The notes beneath the pieces were generated by a model, which was not told where the DNA came from, did no database searches, and saw only the letters and a list, made by a program, of their open reading frames with translations. The translations under genes and the position numbers were made by a program. 40,370 bases of DNA from Chthoniobacteraceae bacterium (GTDB lineage: Bacteria; Verrucomicrobiota; Verrucomicrobiia; Chthoniobacterales; Chthoniobacteraceae): contig CANJZW010000041.1 of assembly GCA_947479475.1 (NCBI GenBank), positions 1-40,370 on the forward strand. The letters run 5' to 3'. Shown here piece by piece: positions 9,333 to 18,048 of the stretch; the first letter of the stretch is position 1, and every line of letters begins with the position of its first letter.

Positions 9333-10670
9333 TCAACCAACCAGCTCTCGAATCGGCAGGCAGCCTTCGGGAACCAAATACTGGGGACGACCGGTGAGAT
9401 CGGGTAGGGTCTGATTTCGCACGTCGATCCCCAAGTTGTGGTAGAGCGTGGCGAAGACTTCTCCAAACCGCACAGGACGTTCAATGGGCTCATAAGCGGT
9501 TCTATCAGTCGCGCCGATCACCTGTCCCATTTGCATTCCTCCGCCTGCTAGAAGCGCAAAACTCGCATTGGGCCAGTGGTCGCGGCCGCCGTTTGCATTG
9601 ATCGCCGGGGTGCGCCCGAATTCACCCCAAACAATGACGCTCACATCCTTATCCAAGCCTCTTTCATTGAGGTCCACCAAAAGCGCACTCAGAGCTTGGT
9701 CAAACAAGGGAAGGTCGTTGCGGGCGTTGCCGAAATTGTTGCTGTGATAGTCCCAGAAGCCATAGGCCACCGTCACGAAGCGCACTCCCGCTTCCACCAA
9801 GCGGCGTGCCAGCAGAAACTGCTGGTTGACCATGGGCGCGGCATCCCCATGGGTTTTTGCATCGCCGATTCCATAACGATCGCGAAGGGCGCGCGACTCT
9901 TTCTCCAAATTCAGAGCCTCCACCAGACGACTGGAAGTGAGCAGTTCAAAGGCATGTTTGTTAAACGAGTCCAATCCCGCCATCGCGCCATAAGCATCTG
10001 CATCCCGACGGAACCGGTCAAAGGAAGTAAGCAAAGCTTTTCGATCCGAGAGCCGTTCGGCGGAAATTCCGTTGAGCACCATGTCCGAGGCCGCGTCGGC
10101 TGCGGGTCGGAAGGCATCGTGGGCAATGCCCGCGTAGCCAGCCGAGGCCGCGTTGTAGGGACGATGCTTCATCTGGGGCTCAAGACCTATAAAAGCGGGA
10201 ATAGAAGGATCCACGGGTCCCAATACGCGTGAAACACTTGCGCCTATGGTGGGCCAGCCTCCAGAGGGTTGATTGGCGCGGCGCCTGCCGGTTTGGCACA
10301 TGAAATCTGTGTGCTCGTTGACGGCGTCGCTAATGGAGCGGATGATCGTAAAGCGTTTCGCCTGTTTAGCAAGCAAGGGTAGATGTTCGCAGATTTGCAG
10401 ACCCGAAACGGTCGTTGGGATTGGTCGGAACTCCCCGCGCAGCTCCGAAGGCGCATCCGGCTTCAGGTCAAAAGTGTCCTGATGCGGAGGCCCGCCTGGC
10501 AAGTAAATCATGATCACAGACTTGCGCCCGCGTGATTGAATGGTGGAAGCCTCCGCCCGGAGCAATTCGGGCAGCGCCAACCCACCCATGCCGAGTGCTC
10601 CAATGCGCAGGAAATTACGCCGCGATATGCCGTCACAAAAACGGTTGGTGGAATTTGGGATGTTCAACAT
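9333..10670 (-). CDS. DUF1501 domain protein with Tat signal
   Basis: A 445-residue member of the DUF1501 family (sulfatase/alkaline-phosphatase-like fold), abundant in Planctomycetota and Verrucomicrobiota. The N terminus carries a twin-arginine motif SRRNFLRIG (16-24) and a hydrophobic stretch, so it should be exported folded. Typical blocks are visible: SVIMIYLPGGPPHQDTFDLK, TVAYGFWDYHSNNF, and VIVWGEFGRTPAINANGGRDHWPN. Family members usually pair with a DUF1549/DUF1553 cytochrome-containing protein. None is present here; instead the neighbours are an SGNH hydrolase 47 nt upstream and a ceramidase-like hydrolase downstream. The biochemical role of DUF1501 is unknown to me, and a phosphatase/sulfatase-like hydrolysis is only suggested by the fold. 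Confidence 0.85.
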   Translation of the reverse strand: MLNIPNSTNRFCDGISRRNFLRIGALGMGGLALPELLRAEASTIQSRGRKSVIMIYLPGGPPHQDTFDLKPDAPSELRGEFRPIPTTVSGLQICEHLPLLAKQAKRFTIIRSISDAVNEHTDFMCQTGRRRANQPSGGWPTIGASVSRVLGPVDPSIPAFIGLEPQMKHRPYNAASAGYAGIAHDAFRPAADAASDMVLNGISAERLSDRKALLTSFDRFRRDADAYGAMAGLDSFNKHAFELLTSSRLVEALNLEKESRALRDRYGIGDAKTHGDAAPMVNQQFLLARRLVEAGVRFVTVAYGFWDYHSNNFGNARNDLPLFDQALSALLVDLNERGLDKDVSVIVWGEFGRTPAINANGGRDHWPNASFALLAGGGMQMGQVIGATDRTAYEPIERPVRFGEVFATLYHNLGIDVRNQTLPDLTGRPQYLVPEGCLPIRELVG

Positions 10671-10717
10671 GAGCTGTTGAAAAAGTGCGAGAACGGAAAA
10701 GCCGCGCCCAGTAACCG

Positions 10718-11593
10718 CTACTTTTTCTCAGCGGGAGAGGCCGCCTTTTGCGCCTCAGCCTTGGCGGCCTTGGCTGCAGCGGCAGCCTTTGCTGATTCCT
10801 CTGCCTGAACAGCAAGAGGCGCCCACGCCAAAGCTGCCTTTTGAAGTTCTTCCCCGCTAAAACCAAAGGCCTTGAGCACTCCCATCGCCATTACTTTATT
10901 GCCTTCGGTATTCATGTGAACTCCGTCGGAGGTGAATACGTTCTTTCCCGGAGCATTAGCGTCCTTGATTTTCACCAGGAAATCTCCGTAAAGGTCCGCA
11001 ATCGGAAGCTTTTTGTCTTTCGCAAGTTTGCGGAGAAATTCGTTATAAGGAGCTAGCTTCTGGTTCTCCGCAGACGAAAGGTCCTCTTTAATCACCGTCG
11101 CGGTCAGCAACACGGGGCGCACACCCGCGGCGACTGCCGTATCGATGATCTTGGATATGTTCTTCTCGTACGTGCCCTTTTCCGGTTCGCCCGGCCGCAA
11201 TTCATAGGTTGCAGAAGCCGCCTGTGCATCGTTGAGCGGAATTCCGAAATTACCGTGCCAGACGTCATTCACGCCGCAGCTGAGGGTCATCCAATTTGGC
11301 TTTTTGGATAGAACATCCTTTTCCAAGCGCGCGAGCATTTGGTTGGATTTATGGCCGCCGATTCCGGCTGGAACTGCTTCAGCTTTAATTCCATTTGCCT
11401 CCAATCCTGCCATTACCAAACGCACGTAGCCTGCGGGATTGCCCCAACCTCCTGCGGTGATGGAGTCTCCTAGGAAGGCTATTTTTTCACCTGACTTAAC
11501 CGCTATTTCAGCAGAAACAGAAGCCGTTAATATGAGAGCTCCGGAAACAAAAGCAAATGCGACAGAAGATATTTTTAAGGGGGAGGGTGGCAT
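10718..11593 (-). CDS. SGNH/GDSL hydrolase, exported
   Basis: The 291-residue protein has a signal peptide (about 1-28) and a complete SGNH catalytic set. Ser44 is in block I (FLGDSITAGG), Gly80 in block II (AGIGGHKS), Asn109 in block III (SCGVNDVW), and Asp223 and His226 in block V (SDGVHMN). Such enzymes deacetylate or de-esterify sugars, lipids and other esters. The last 35 residues form a low-complexity Ala/Lys-rich tail (EESAKAAAAAKAAKAEAQ...) that is unlikely to be catalytic and may attach the enzyme to the cell surface or to polyanions. It is the first gene of the SGNH-DUF1501-ceramidase-like series and is divergent from the RICIN-esterase fusion, with a 199-bp shared upstream region. 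Confidence 0.85.
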   Translation of the reverse strand: MPPSPLKISSVAFAFVSGALILTASVSAEIAVKSGEKIAFLGDSITAGGWGNPAGYVRLVMAGLEANGIKAEAVPAGIGGHKSNQMLARLEKDVLSKKPNWMTLSCGVNDVWHGNFGIPLNDAQAASATYELRPGEPEKGTYEKNISKIIDTAVAAGVRPVLLTATVIKEDLSSAENQKLAPYNEFLRKLAKDKKLPIADLYGDFLVKIKDANAPGKNVFTSDGVHMNTEGNKVMAMGVLKAFGFSGEELQKAALAWAPLAVQAEESAKAAAAAKAAKAEAQKAASPAEKK

Positions 11594-11792
11594 TCAATCA
11601 GTGTGAACCAACACATTGCGTGCCTGCAAGCCTGCACGTAGCACTCAGTTTTTGCGTGAGCTTTTGTCTTCAGGCTCGTCCCTGGAGCCGTTCCTATTTC
11701 ACGTCGTACTTTTCAATTGGGCACGAACGGACCACTCTCTGCGGCGCTCTAATTAAATCCTCGGATTTTTTTCAAAAATACAAATTAACTTT

Positions 11793-14006
11793 ATGGATAC
11801 CAGCAGGCTACACACCGCATTTCGCGCGCTTATTTGCTGCGCATTCACTCCTCTCGCCGCGTTTGCAGAGGACTGGGGTTCCTACAAGATTGTGCCGGTT
11901 AGCGCGCCGAAGATGGTACTGGAAGCGCCCGAATCGGCGACATCCGAGGGCGCTCTGGTCTCGATTAACAAGATTACTAATGGAGCCAATCAACAATGGA
12001 ATGTGGTGGCGAAGGGGGACGGGTTGTTCGCGATCAAGCCCTCGAAAGATCACGGGCGGGCCCTTGCCATCGCTCAAGGTGCCGCCAAACAGGGTGCGCG
12101 AATCGTGCTTGAGAAGGACACCGGCATTGACTCTCAATTATGGAGGCTCACCAAGCGCGAGCATGGCGCGTACTCGATTACCCCAAAGCTCGCACCAGCA
12201 ATGGGGTTGGATCTGCTGGGCGGAAAGCAGGAAGCCGGAGCGGTCGTGGATCTGTGGACGCTTAATCAGAGTGACCCGCATCTGCAATGGTTTATTACCC
12301 CTCTGGCGGGGAGTGGGGTGGCTGAGCCGCAGCCCAATGCGGCACCGCAATACGAGCCGCCCGCCATCAAACCGGAAGATATTCTCAAGGGCACCATCAA
12401 GCAGTTCACCTTCCAGCAAAGCACCGTTTTTCCCGGTACGACGCGCGATGTGACGGTCTTTATTCCCTCCCAATACGACGCTTCCAAGCCCGCCTGTGTA
12501 TACGTGAAAACCGACGGGTTTAATCCGCGAGAGAAGGAACTGATGGAGGTCATGATCGCCACAAAGGAGATGCCTGTGACGGTGGGTGTGTTTGTACGCC
12601 CAGGGGAGCTGCCAGCGCCCATGAAAGGAACCGCCGGCCGCCGCAACCGGGATTTTGAATATGACGGGATCAGCGACAATAATGTGCGGTTTTTAGTCGA
12701 CGAGCTGCTTCCGTTCGTGGCGAAAGAGTTTCACCTTAACCTGTCAACGGATGGCAATGACCGGTGCATGGCTGGCGGCAGCAGCGGCGGCATCGCGGCT
12801 TTCACCGCGGCATGGAACAGGCCGGAGGCATTCAGCCGCGTTTATGCGGCGAGTGGCAGTTGGGTTGCGTTTCGAGGGGGGCACGAGTTTCCCACCATGG
12901 TGCGCAAGTTTGAGGCGAAGCCCCTTCGCGCGTTTTTGACTACGGCCACACATGACATGGAAAACTGTGCAGGCGATTGGTATACGCTCGATCAGGAAAT
13001 GGACAAGGCCCTGAAGTTCGCCGGATACGACTACCAGTTCAGAGCGGTCGAAGGCCGGCATGTAGCGGGTTATGGCGAGTATTGGCGGGAAGCGATGGCC
13101 TATCTTTGGAAAGGCTGGCCGGAGCGCGTGAAGGCCGGGTTGAGCGCGCCGCGTGCGCAGGAAATGCTGATTCCTGGAGAAGACTGGCAACTGGTTGGGA
13201 CCGGCTTTAAAAGCACGCGCGGACCGTCCTGCAACGCAAAGGGAGAAGTGTTCTTTGCCGATACCACTAACAACAAAATTCACCGCCTTGATTTGGACGG
13301 TAGCGTGAAAGAATTTGCGGCTGACGCAGGCAACGCGCACTGCGTGAGCGTCGGAGCGGACGGCAAGGTTTACACGGTCTCGGAGAAGTCGGGCAAAGTC
13401 CTTTGCTTTGATTCCGAAGGCAAAAGCAAGCTGGTGTTAGAGGGGCTTCCTGCGCACTCGGTTTTAGCGATGCCCAATGGCAGCCTTTATATCACCGCGA
13501 ATGATGAAAAAAAACCGAACAAAGGGGGGAGTGTGTGGTTGGTAAAAGACGGTCTAAAACAGCAGGTGGACGGTGGGATCAAGTTTGCAACCGGGATGGC
13601 GTACAGGCCGGATCAATGGCTGTTTTCGGTCGCTGATGGTCATTCGAAGTGGGTTTACAGTTATGAGATCGCCGCTGATGGTTCACTCAGAAACAAAGAG
13701 CGCTTCTTTCACCTCCATGTGTCCGACTGGGATGATGATGCCGGACCGGAGTCCGTCTGTTACTCGATCGAGGGCAGGCAGTTCGTCGCGACCAGAAGTG
13801 GCGTTCAAATCAGCGCGGACGACGGGCCGACGCAGATCATCCTGCCTGTGCCCGATCGCTCGCGCGTCACCGCCGTGGCGATAGGCGGTGCGGATCAAGA
13901 TACCCTTTATGCGTTCTGCATGGACAAAATATGGAAGCGCAAAATCCGGCAGCATTCAATGGGTGCGTTCACCCCGTGGACCAAGGTGACGCCCAACAAG
14001 CTTTGA
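11793..14006 (+). CDS. RICIN-like / esterase / SMP-30-like three-domain secreted protein
   Basis: The 737-residue protein has a signal peptide (about 1-25) and three modules. Residues 27-170 look like a ricin-type beta-trefoil, a sugar-binding fold, with QxW-like motifs NQQW, SQLW and LQW. Residues about 195-440 are an alpha/beta-hydrolase of the esterase D / enterochelin-esterase type, with nucleophile Ser331 in AGGSSGG and a likely catalytic His in EGRHVAGYG. Residues about 455-735 read as a six-bladed SMP-30/gluconolactonase-like propeller (FFADTTNNKIHRLDLDG, then GKVYTVSEKSGKVLCFD). Carbohydrate binding, ester cleavage and sugar-lactone hydrolysis in one chain suggest attack on esterified polysaccharides; that combined role is inferred. 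It converges on the ThuA gene. ATG at 11793 has no clear Shine-Dalgarno sequence. Confidence 0.8.
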   Translation: MDTSRLHTAFRALICCAFTPLAAFAEDWGSYKIVPVSAPKMVLEAPESATSEGALVSINKITNGANQQWNVVAKGDGLFAIKPSKDHGRALAIAQGAAKQGARIVLEKDTGIDSQLWRLTKREHGAYSITPKLAPAMGLDLLGGKQEAGAVVDLWTLNQSDPHLQWFITPLAGSGVAEPQPNAAPQYEPPAIKPEDILKGTIKQFTFQQSTVFPGTTRDVTVFIPSQYDASKPACVYVKTDGFNPREKELMEVMIATKEMPVTVGVFVRPGELPAPMKGTAGRRNRDFEYDGISDNNVRFLVDELLPFVAKEFHLNLSTDGNDRCMAGGSSGGIAAFTAAWNRPEAFSRVYAASGSWVAFRGGHEFPTMVRKFEAKPLRAFLTTATHDMENCAGDWYTLDQEMDKALKFAGYDYQFRAVEGRHVAGYGEYWREAMAYLWKGWPERVKAGLSAPRAQEMLIPGEDWQLVGTGFKSTRGPSCNAKGEVFFADTTNNKIHRLDLDGSVKEFAADAGNAHCVSVGADGKVYTVSEKSGKVLCFDSEGKSKLVLEGLPAHSVLAMPNGSLYITANDEKKPNKGGSVWLVKDGLKQQVDGGIKFATGMAYRPDQWLFSVADGHSKWVYSYEIAADGSLRNKERFFHLHVSDWDDDAGPESVCYSIEGRQFVATRSGVQISADDGPTQIILPVPDRSRVTAVAIGGADQDTLYAFCMDKIWKRKIRQHSMGAFTPWTKVTPNKL

Positions 14007-14053
14007 GGCGCCCTCTGTTTCTGAATTCCCGTCCTAGTCCATTCATCGCATGT

Positions 14054-14959
14054 TTATCCGCGGGATAGATTTTGGCCCAGCCAACGCGCCGCGTTTTCCA
14101 AGATGCGAAGGGGTTCTGCTTGCTTAAAGACGGGATAGGTCTCGTGGCCCGGCCGAAAGTAGAACACACGTCCGTGGCCTGTCTTCCAAACAAGGCCGCT
14201 GCGGAAGTGTTCCCCTTTGTCCCACTTTTCTTCGAATACAACCTCGTCTGGGGTGGGGACATGAAAAGGCTCGCCGTACATTTCCGTCTGCGGAATATCC
14301 CACTGTGCTGGTAATCCCGCAGCGATGGGATGTTGTGGTAAAAGTGTGGAGAGGTGTCCGGGCGCGCCATCGTTGCGGTAAGTCGGGAATACGCACTGTG
14401 GGAGCGTGAGCTGCCAAACGTCTCCGACACGCGCAAGCGATGGCGTCAGCGGCGCTTCGTTCTTCACTCCTTTGTAGTAGGGATTGTGATTCAGAAACTC
14501 GAATTTTGCGGCTTGCCGCTCGCCTTCTGGAACCTGAGCGAGCGCGTCTTCTTTGGCTCGCTCCTGCATGAGGCGAACAAAGGGTTTCGCCCAGTGTGCG
14601 GAGTGTAAAGCGATCAACGCAAGTTTGCCCTCCAGAACGCGCTTTACCACGGCCTCAACGCGCGCATCGTCCTGATCTTTCACGCGGCGATGACACCAGA
14701 AGATCAACACATCGGTGGCATCAAGGGTTGCCTCGGAGAGGCCCTGCTCCGCATCGTCAAGACGCGCAGACTTCACGGAGAAACCGTTTTGATTTTCAAG
14801 GTGAGCGGCAATGGTCTCTCCCAGAAATTTCTCTCCATAAGCCTCCTTTTGTTGAGGTTGCTGCTCGTCCCAGACAAGGACGCGAATGGGGGCAGCCGCT
14901 TGAATTGAACCCAAAGGCATGAGAAGAAAAAGGTTAAGGAGTATAAGTGTTGGTTTCAT
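14054..14959 (-). CDS. ThuA-like domain protein, exported
   Basis: A ThuA-like (trehalose-utilisation) protein with a class I glutamine amidotransferase-like fold. I start it at the ATG at 14959, because the 301-residue product then opens with a clean signal peptide (MKPTLILLNLFLLMPLGSIQA); the frame is open 37 codons further up but that part looks non-coding. Recognisable blocks are IRVLVWDEQ (about 25-33), DVLIFWCHRR, LALIALHSAHW, EMYGEPFHV, and GRVFYFRPGHETYP near the C terminus, which is characteristic of the family. In PVC bacteria ThuA proteins sit with sugar-degradation genes, as here beside the sialidase/beta-helix fusion. Its reaction is not established. Confidence 0.8.
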   Translation of the reverse strand: MKPTLILLNLFLLMPLGSIQAAAPIRVLVWDEQQPQQKEAYGEKFLGETIAAHLENQNGFSVKSARLDDAEQGLSEATLDATDVLIFWCHRRVKDQDDARVEAVVKRVLEGKLALIALHSAHWAKPFVRLMQERAKEDALAQVPEGERQAAKFEFLNHNPYYKGVKNEAPLTPSLARVGDVWQLTLPQCVFPTYRNDGAPGHLSTLLPQHPIAAGLPAQWDIPQTEMYGEPFHVPTPDEVVFEEKWDKGEHFRSGLVWKTGHGRVFYFRPGHETYPVFKQAEPLRILENAARWLGQNLSRG

Positions 14960-15162
14960 GAAAGAGGTGGAAGTATGGCTGTGAACCGGCGTATTTGGAG
15001 TCCAAACAGGGCTCGGATCCTTTGCCTGCCCGGGGGAGTTGGAATGGCATCCGTGCCACTGGCTGTTCAATGTGATGATGCCTCAAGGCCGCAGTTCGAT
15101 TGAAGCTGTCGCGAGGAGCAGGCGGCGAAGTGGGGGCGGCGGGGTTGCCTCGGGTTTCTGGT

Positions 15163-17670
15163 TTAGCGAATCCACAGGCCTTTGCCCGTGCCGCCCTTTG
15201 GAAGGGTTTTCGGATAGTCCGGGTTGATCCGCTGCTCGACGACTTTGACGACCTGTTCGTCTGGCAAGTCAGCCTGCGAACTGGGGTGCCTGACGCCCGA
15301 GATGTGGAGGTTCCGCACGGTGCAGTCCAGGTCGGGGGAGAAGATTTCGACCCAGCGGCTAGGATCGTTGCTTTGCGCACCGCGGTAAGTCATCGACTTT
15401 GGACCGACCTCGACAAGAGGGTGGCCAGCAAGAGTCGGGAAAAGCAGTTTAGCACCGCGGATCACGAGTCCGTCCGTGTTTGCATGGATTTGAATGCTGC
15501 CCGGCCGGTTGAATACGAGGTCTTCAAGGTAGATGTTTTTCAGCGAGCCCACACCCTGGCTGAAATCCTTGTCGCGCCCGAGTTCAAGGTTTGGCTGGTC
15601 GTAGAGCTTGAAATCGCGGATGTCCGTGATGCGGCGCAGCGTGATGTCTTGGATGGGGCAATCGAGCGTGGAGCCGTCCTCAAAGCGTTTGACGCCCGGC
15701 AGCAGGCGGATCGAGTTGGCGGCGTGCAGCTCTTCGGGCGAACCGGTCACGTCCTCGATGACAATTCGTTCAATCGGACCGTAGCTAGGGGCGTAGTTTT
15801 TCCACTCCCAAGCGTTGAGTGCGATGTTATCGTCGCGAGAATCGCCGCGCACCCCGCGGATGAGGCCGTTGCTGGCGGGGCCGTTGACATGCACTCCATC
15901 GCGTCTCTGCTTTTCGAGCGTGATGTTCTCAACCTTGAAATCGTGTGCGTTCGCCAGGTGCACGCCGAAAGGACGACTCTGCCGGATAGTGAGATTCTTC
16001 ACTGAAACGTCGCGGACGTTTTGAAGAAGGATGACCCCATGGGTCCCGAAGACCGGCTTTTCTTTTGCGGAGCGCCCTCGCTCGTTGCCATTGCTCGAAA
16101 CGTCATTTGCCAGCGTCGTCCAAATGCCGCCTTCGATGCTGATGTGATTGTCCGGGTTTGTTCCTTCGGGCACCGGACGGTTGTTGAATTCCAGGATGTT
16201 TGCATTGCGCACCATGCAGCTGTTGGAGCCGGGTTTGAGGCGGATTTCAGCCTTTGGCTCGGCTGTGAGTTTACACCAAGAATTCAGAACGAGCGGACCA
16301 TCGAGGTAATAAGGGTGGTCGCGGGCGGGAATGTGCAGGGATTTTCTTTCATCGAGCGCAGCCTGCATGGCGGCAGTCCACACCTCGGCGGTCACTGTGC
16401 GCGTCTCCAACTTGCCCAAGGCGTCGGGCCATGCCTCGGTCCATGTCTCCGTGCGAACGAGGCTTCGGTAGTTCTCGATCGAAGCCGGAGACGAACCGGT
16501 TGGCCTGGTTTCGCGCGAAGGTTTGTCGAGTTTGCTCACGATCTGCTTTAAGCTGACAGCGCCGGAAGTGTCTTTTCCGGCGATGACGTCGTCCTCTTTG
16601 AATTTCGCCAGCAGGATTTCGCCAGCGCCCCCGCGATCTCGGTCGTAGGTGATCCATATCAGACCATCCCCGGCCTGTACGCCGTCGGGATAGGATACTC
16701 CGCTGCGTTCATCAAGGAGCAGGCCGTCGTTCCAGGTTGTGCCGTCGTCGGTGGAAATCTGTGCGGTGAGGTGGCTGCGTCCGGTGAACTTGGAGTGGTT
16801 CACCAGGAGGAGATTGCCCGAGGCGAGGCGGCGGATGAAGAAACGCGAATGCGGCGTGCCGATGGTGGTGGGTTTCCCTTCGGTCCAAGTTTGGCCTTTG
16901 TCGGAGGAAAAACTTTCCCACAGCACTTTCTCGGTCCGCACAAGCATCCACAGCCTGCCGTCGCGCAGTTCGACGACCATATTCTCAAGGCCGGCCTTCG
17001 GTGTCCTAACAGCACCATGGAGCGCCCAGTTCTTGCCCTCATCCGTGGAGATGGCTGCGCCGTGAACCTGCTTCGGATCAAATCCAGCCCAACCCACTAC
17101 GGACTCGAGGGCGTGAATGACCGGCATTACCCACTCCCCGGTCGAGAGCACCGTCGGCTTGTTCATTCGAAAGCTGAAAGGCCCCTCAAAACCGATGTGA
17201 AACTCCGCGCCCCACAGCGGTGGGGAGGCATCCGGGGCATCACAAACGCGGGCATAGACCCCGTGTCGAGTGCTGTCTTTGACGCTGCGGTTGAAAAGAT
17301 ACCAGAGGCGTCCCTTCGGGTCGATCCACAGGCAGGGGTCGTAGCATCGTGTCCCGTCGTCGAGAGCCAGGGCCATGGCCTGGGGTGAGGAGAAGGTTTT
17401 GCCACCGTCGTCGCTTTGGGAGAGTACCACGGTGTTTTCCGGTTTTGGCTCATGGGTTCCTCCGGTGAACCAGGAAACAAACACACGGCCCTTTGGGGTG
17501 CGTTCAAGGCCGGGGATTCCCTGCCAAGTGCGTTTTGCCAAGTCTATGGCTACCGGCTCGGCGGCCCCAAGGGTAGCGAATGCGCCAACGAGCAGAAGAA
17601 AAAGCAGACTTAAAAACGGAATGCCCTTCTTTTGGGGCTTTATGGAGAGGGTTCTGTAGCTGTTGAACAT
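15163..17670 (-). CDS. Sialidase-like propeller fused to right-handed beta-helix
   Basis: An 835-residue exported protein; the N-terminal hydrophobic segment (about 17-37) ends near LGAAEP. Residues about 45-375 form a sialidase-type (BNR) six-bladed propeller with four Asp-boxes: SQSDDGGKTF, STDEGKNW, SSDKGQTW and STDDGTTW. Residues about 420-810 look like a right-handed parallel beta-helix of the pectate lyase/GH28 type. That part has repeated 'V.N.TI..S..FGVHL' rungs, DGVHVNG, and GDSRDDNIALNAW, which resembles the paired-Asp catalytic region of GH28 enzymes. The pair could trim two linkages of one glycan. Classical GH28 GHG and RIK motifs are not evident, so the helix may be another polysaccharide lyase or hydrolase. 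The ThuA gene follows 203 bp downstream on the same strand. Confidence 0.8.
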   Translation of the reverse strand: MFNSYRTLSIKPQKKGIPFLSLLFLLLVGAFATLGAAEPVAIDLAKRTWQGIPGLERTPKGRVFVSWFTGGTHEPKPENTVVLSQSDDGGKTFSSPQAMALALDDGTRCYDPCLWIDPKGRLWYLFNRSVKDSTRHGVYARVCDAPDASPPLWGAEFHIGFEGPFSFRMNKPTVLSTGEWVMPVIHALESVVGWAGFDPKQVHGAAISTDEGKNWALHGAVRTPKAGLENMVVELRDGRLWMLVRTEKVLWESFSSDKGQTWTEGKPTTIGTPHSRFFIRRLASGNLLLVNHSKFTGRSHLTAQISTDDGTTWNDGLLLDERSGVSYPDGVQAGDGLIWITYDRDRGGAGEILLAKFKEDDVIAGKDTSGAVSLKQIVSKLDKPSRETRPTGSSPASIENYRSLVRTETWTEAWPDALGKLETRTVTAEVWTAAMQAALDERKSLHIPARDHPYYLDGPLVLNSWCKLTAEPKAEIRLKPGSNSCMVRNANILEFNNRPVPEGTNPDNHISIEGGIWTTLANDVSSNGNERGRSAKEKPVFGTHGVILLQNVRDVSVKNLTIRQSRPFGVHLANAHDFKVENITLEKQRRDGVHVNGPASNGLIRGVRGDSRDDNIALNAWEWKNYAPSYGPIERIVIEDVTGSPEELHAANSIRLLPGVKRFEDGSTLDCPIQDITLRRITDIRDFKLYDQPNLELGRDKDFSQGVGSLKNIYLEDLVFNRPGSIQIHANTDGLVIRGAKLLFPTLAGHPLVEVGPKSMTYRGAQSNDPSRWVEIFSPDLDCTVRNLHISGVRHPSSQADLPDEQVVKVVEQRINPDYPKTLPKGGTGKGLWIR

Positions 17671-18048
17671 GGCAAGGGGTGGGGGATGGAGGGGGGCTTG
17701 GTTGGCCTGGAGGCTCGGGGTTGGAAATAGTTTGAACTCTTTGGGGCGTCTGGCGGTGCCGCTTTGAAACGGGTCGTGCAGGTTGGCCTGCGCTTAACGT
17801 TGTTCTTCAGAGCAGTGTTTTTGTTCGCTAATTAATGAACGACTTATAAGCAACTGTTTCTCGCCCCATTTGCTTAGCGCACGCGAGATGTTGTGGCTTG
17901 GCTTGTTGGCGCTGGATGTTTCCAGGTCATTGTTTGGATGAAGGTCTGGGCGAGCCGAGGAGTTCTACCCGAAAGCGGTTGGTTGTGCACGCCTGCATTA
18001 CCCCTTTCAATTGGATCAGATCTGCAACAACCAAGCCTAAATGTGACC
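17671..18048. other. Intergenic gap with an 18-bp dyad
   Basis: No gene is seen in this 378-bp gap between the kinase and the sialidase-like gene, both on the minus strand. A near-palindrome at 17823-17840 (GTTC and GAAC half-sites around an AT-rich core, 14 of 18 positions symmetric) lies about 150 bp upstream of the sialidase-like start. It could be a repressor operator, for example of the LacI or GntR type. No regulator gene is adjacent. Confidence 0.3.
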
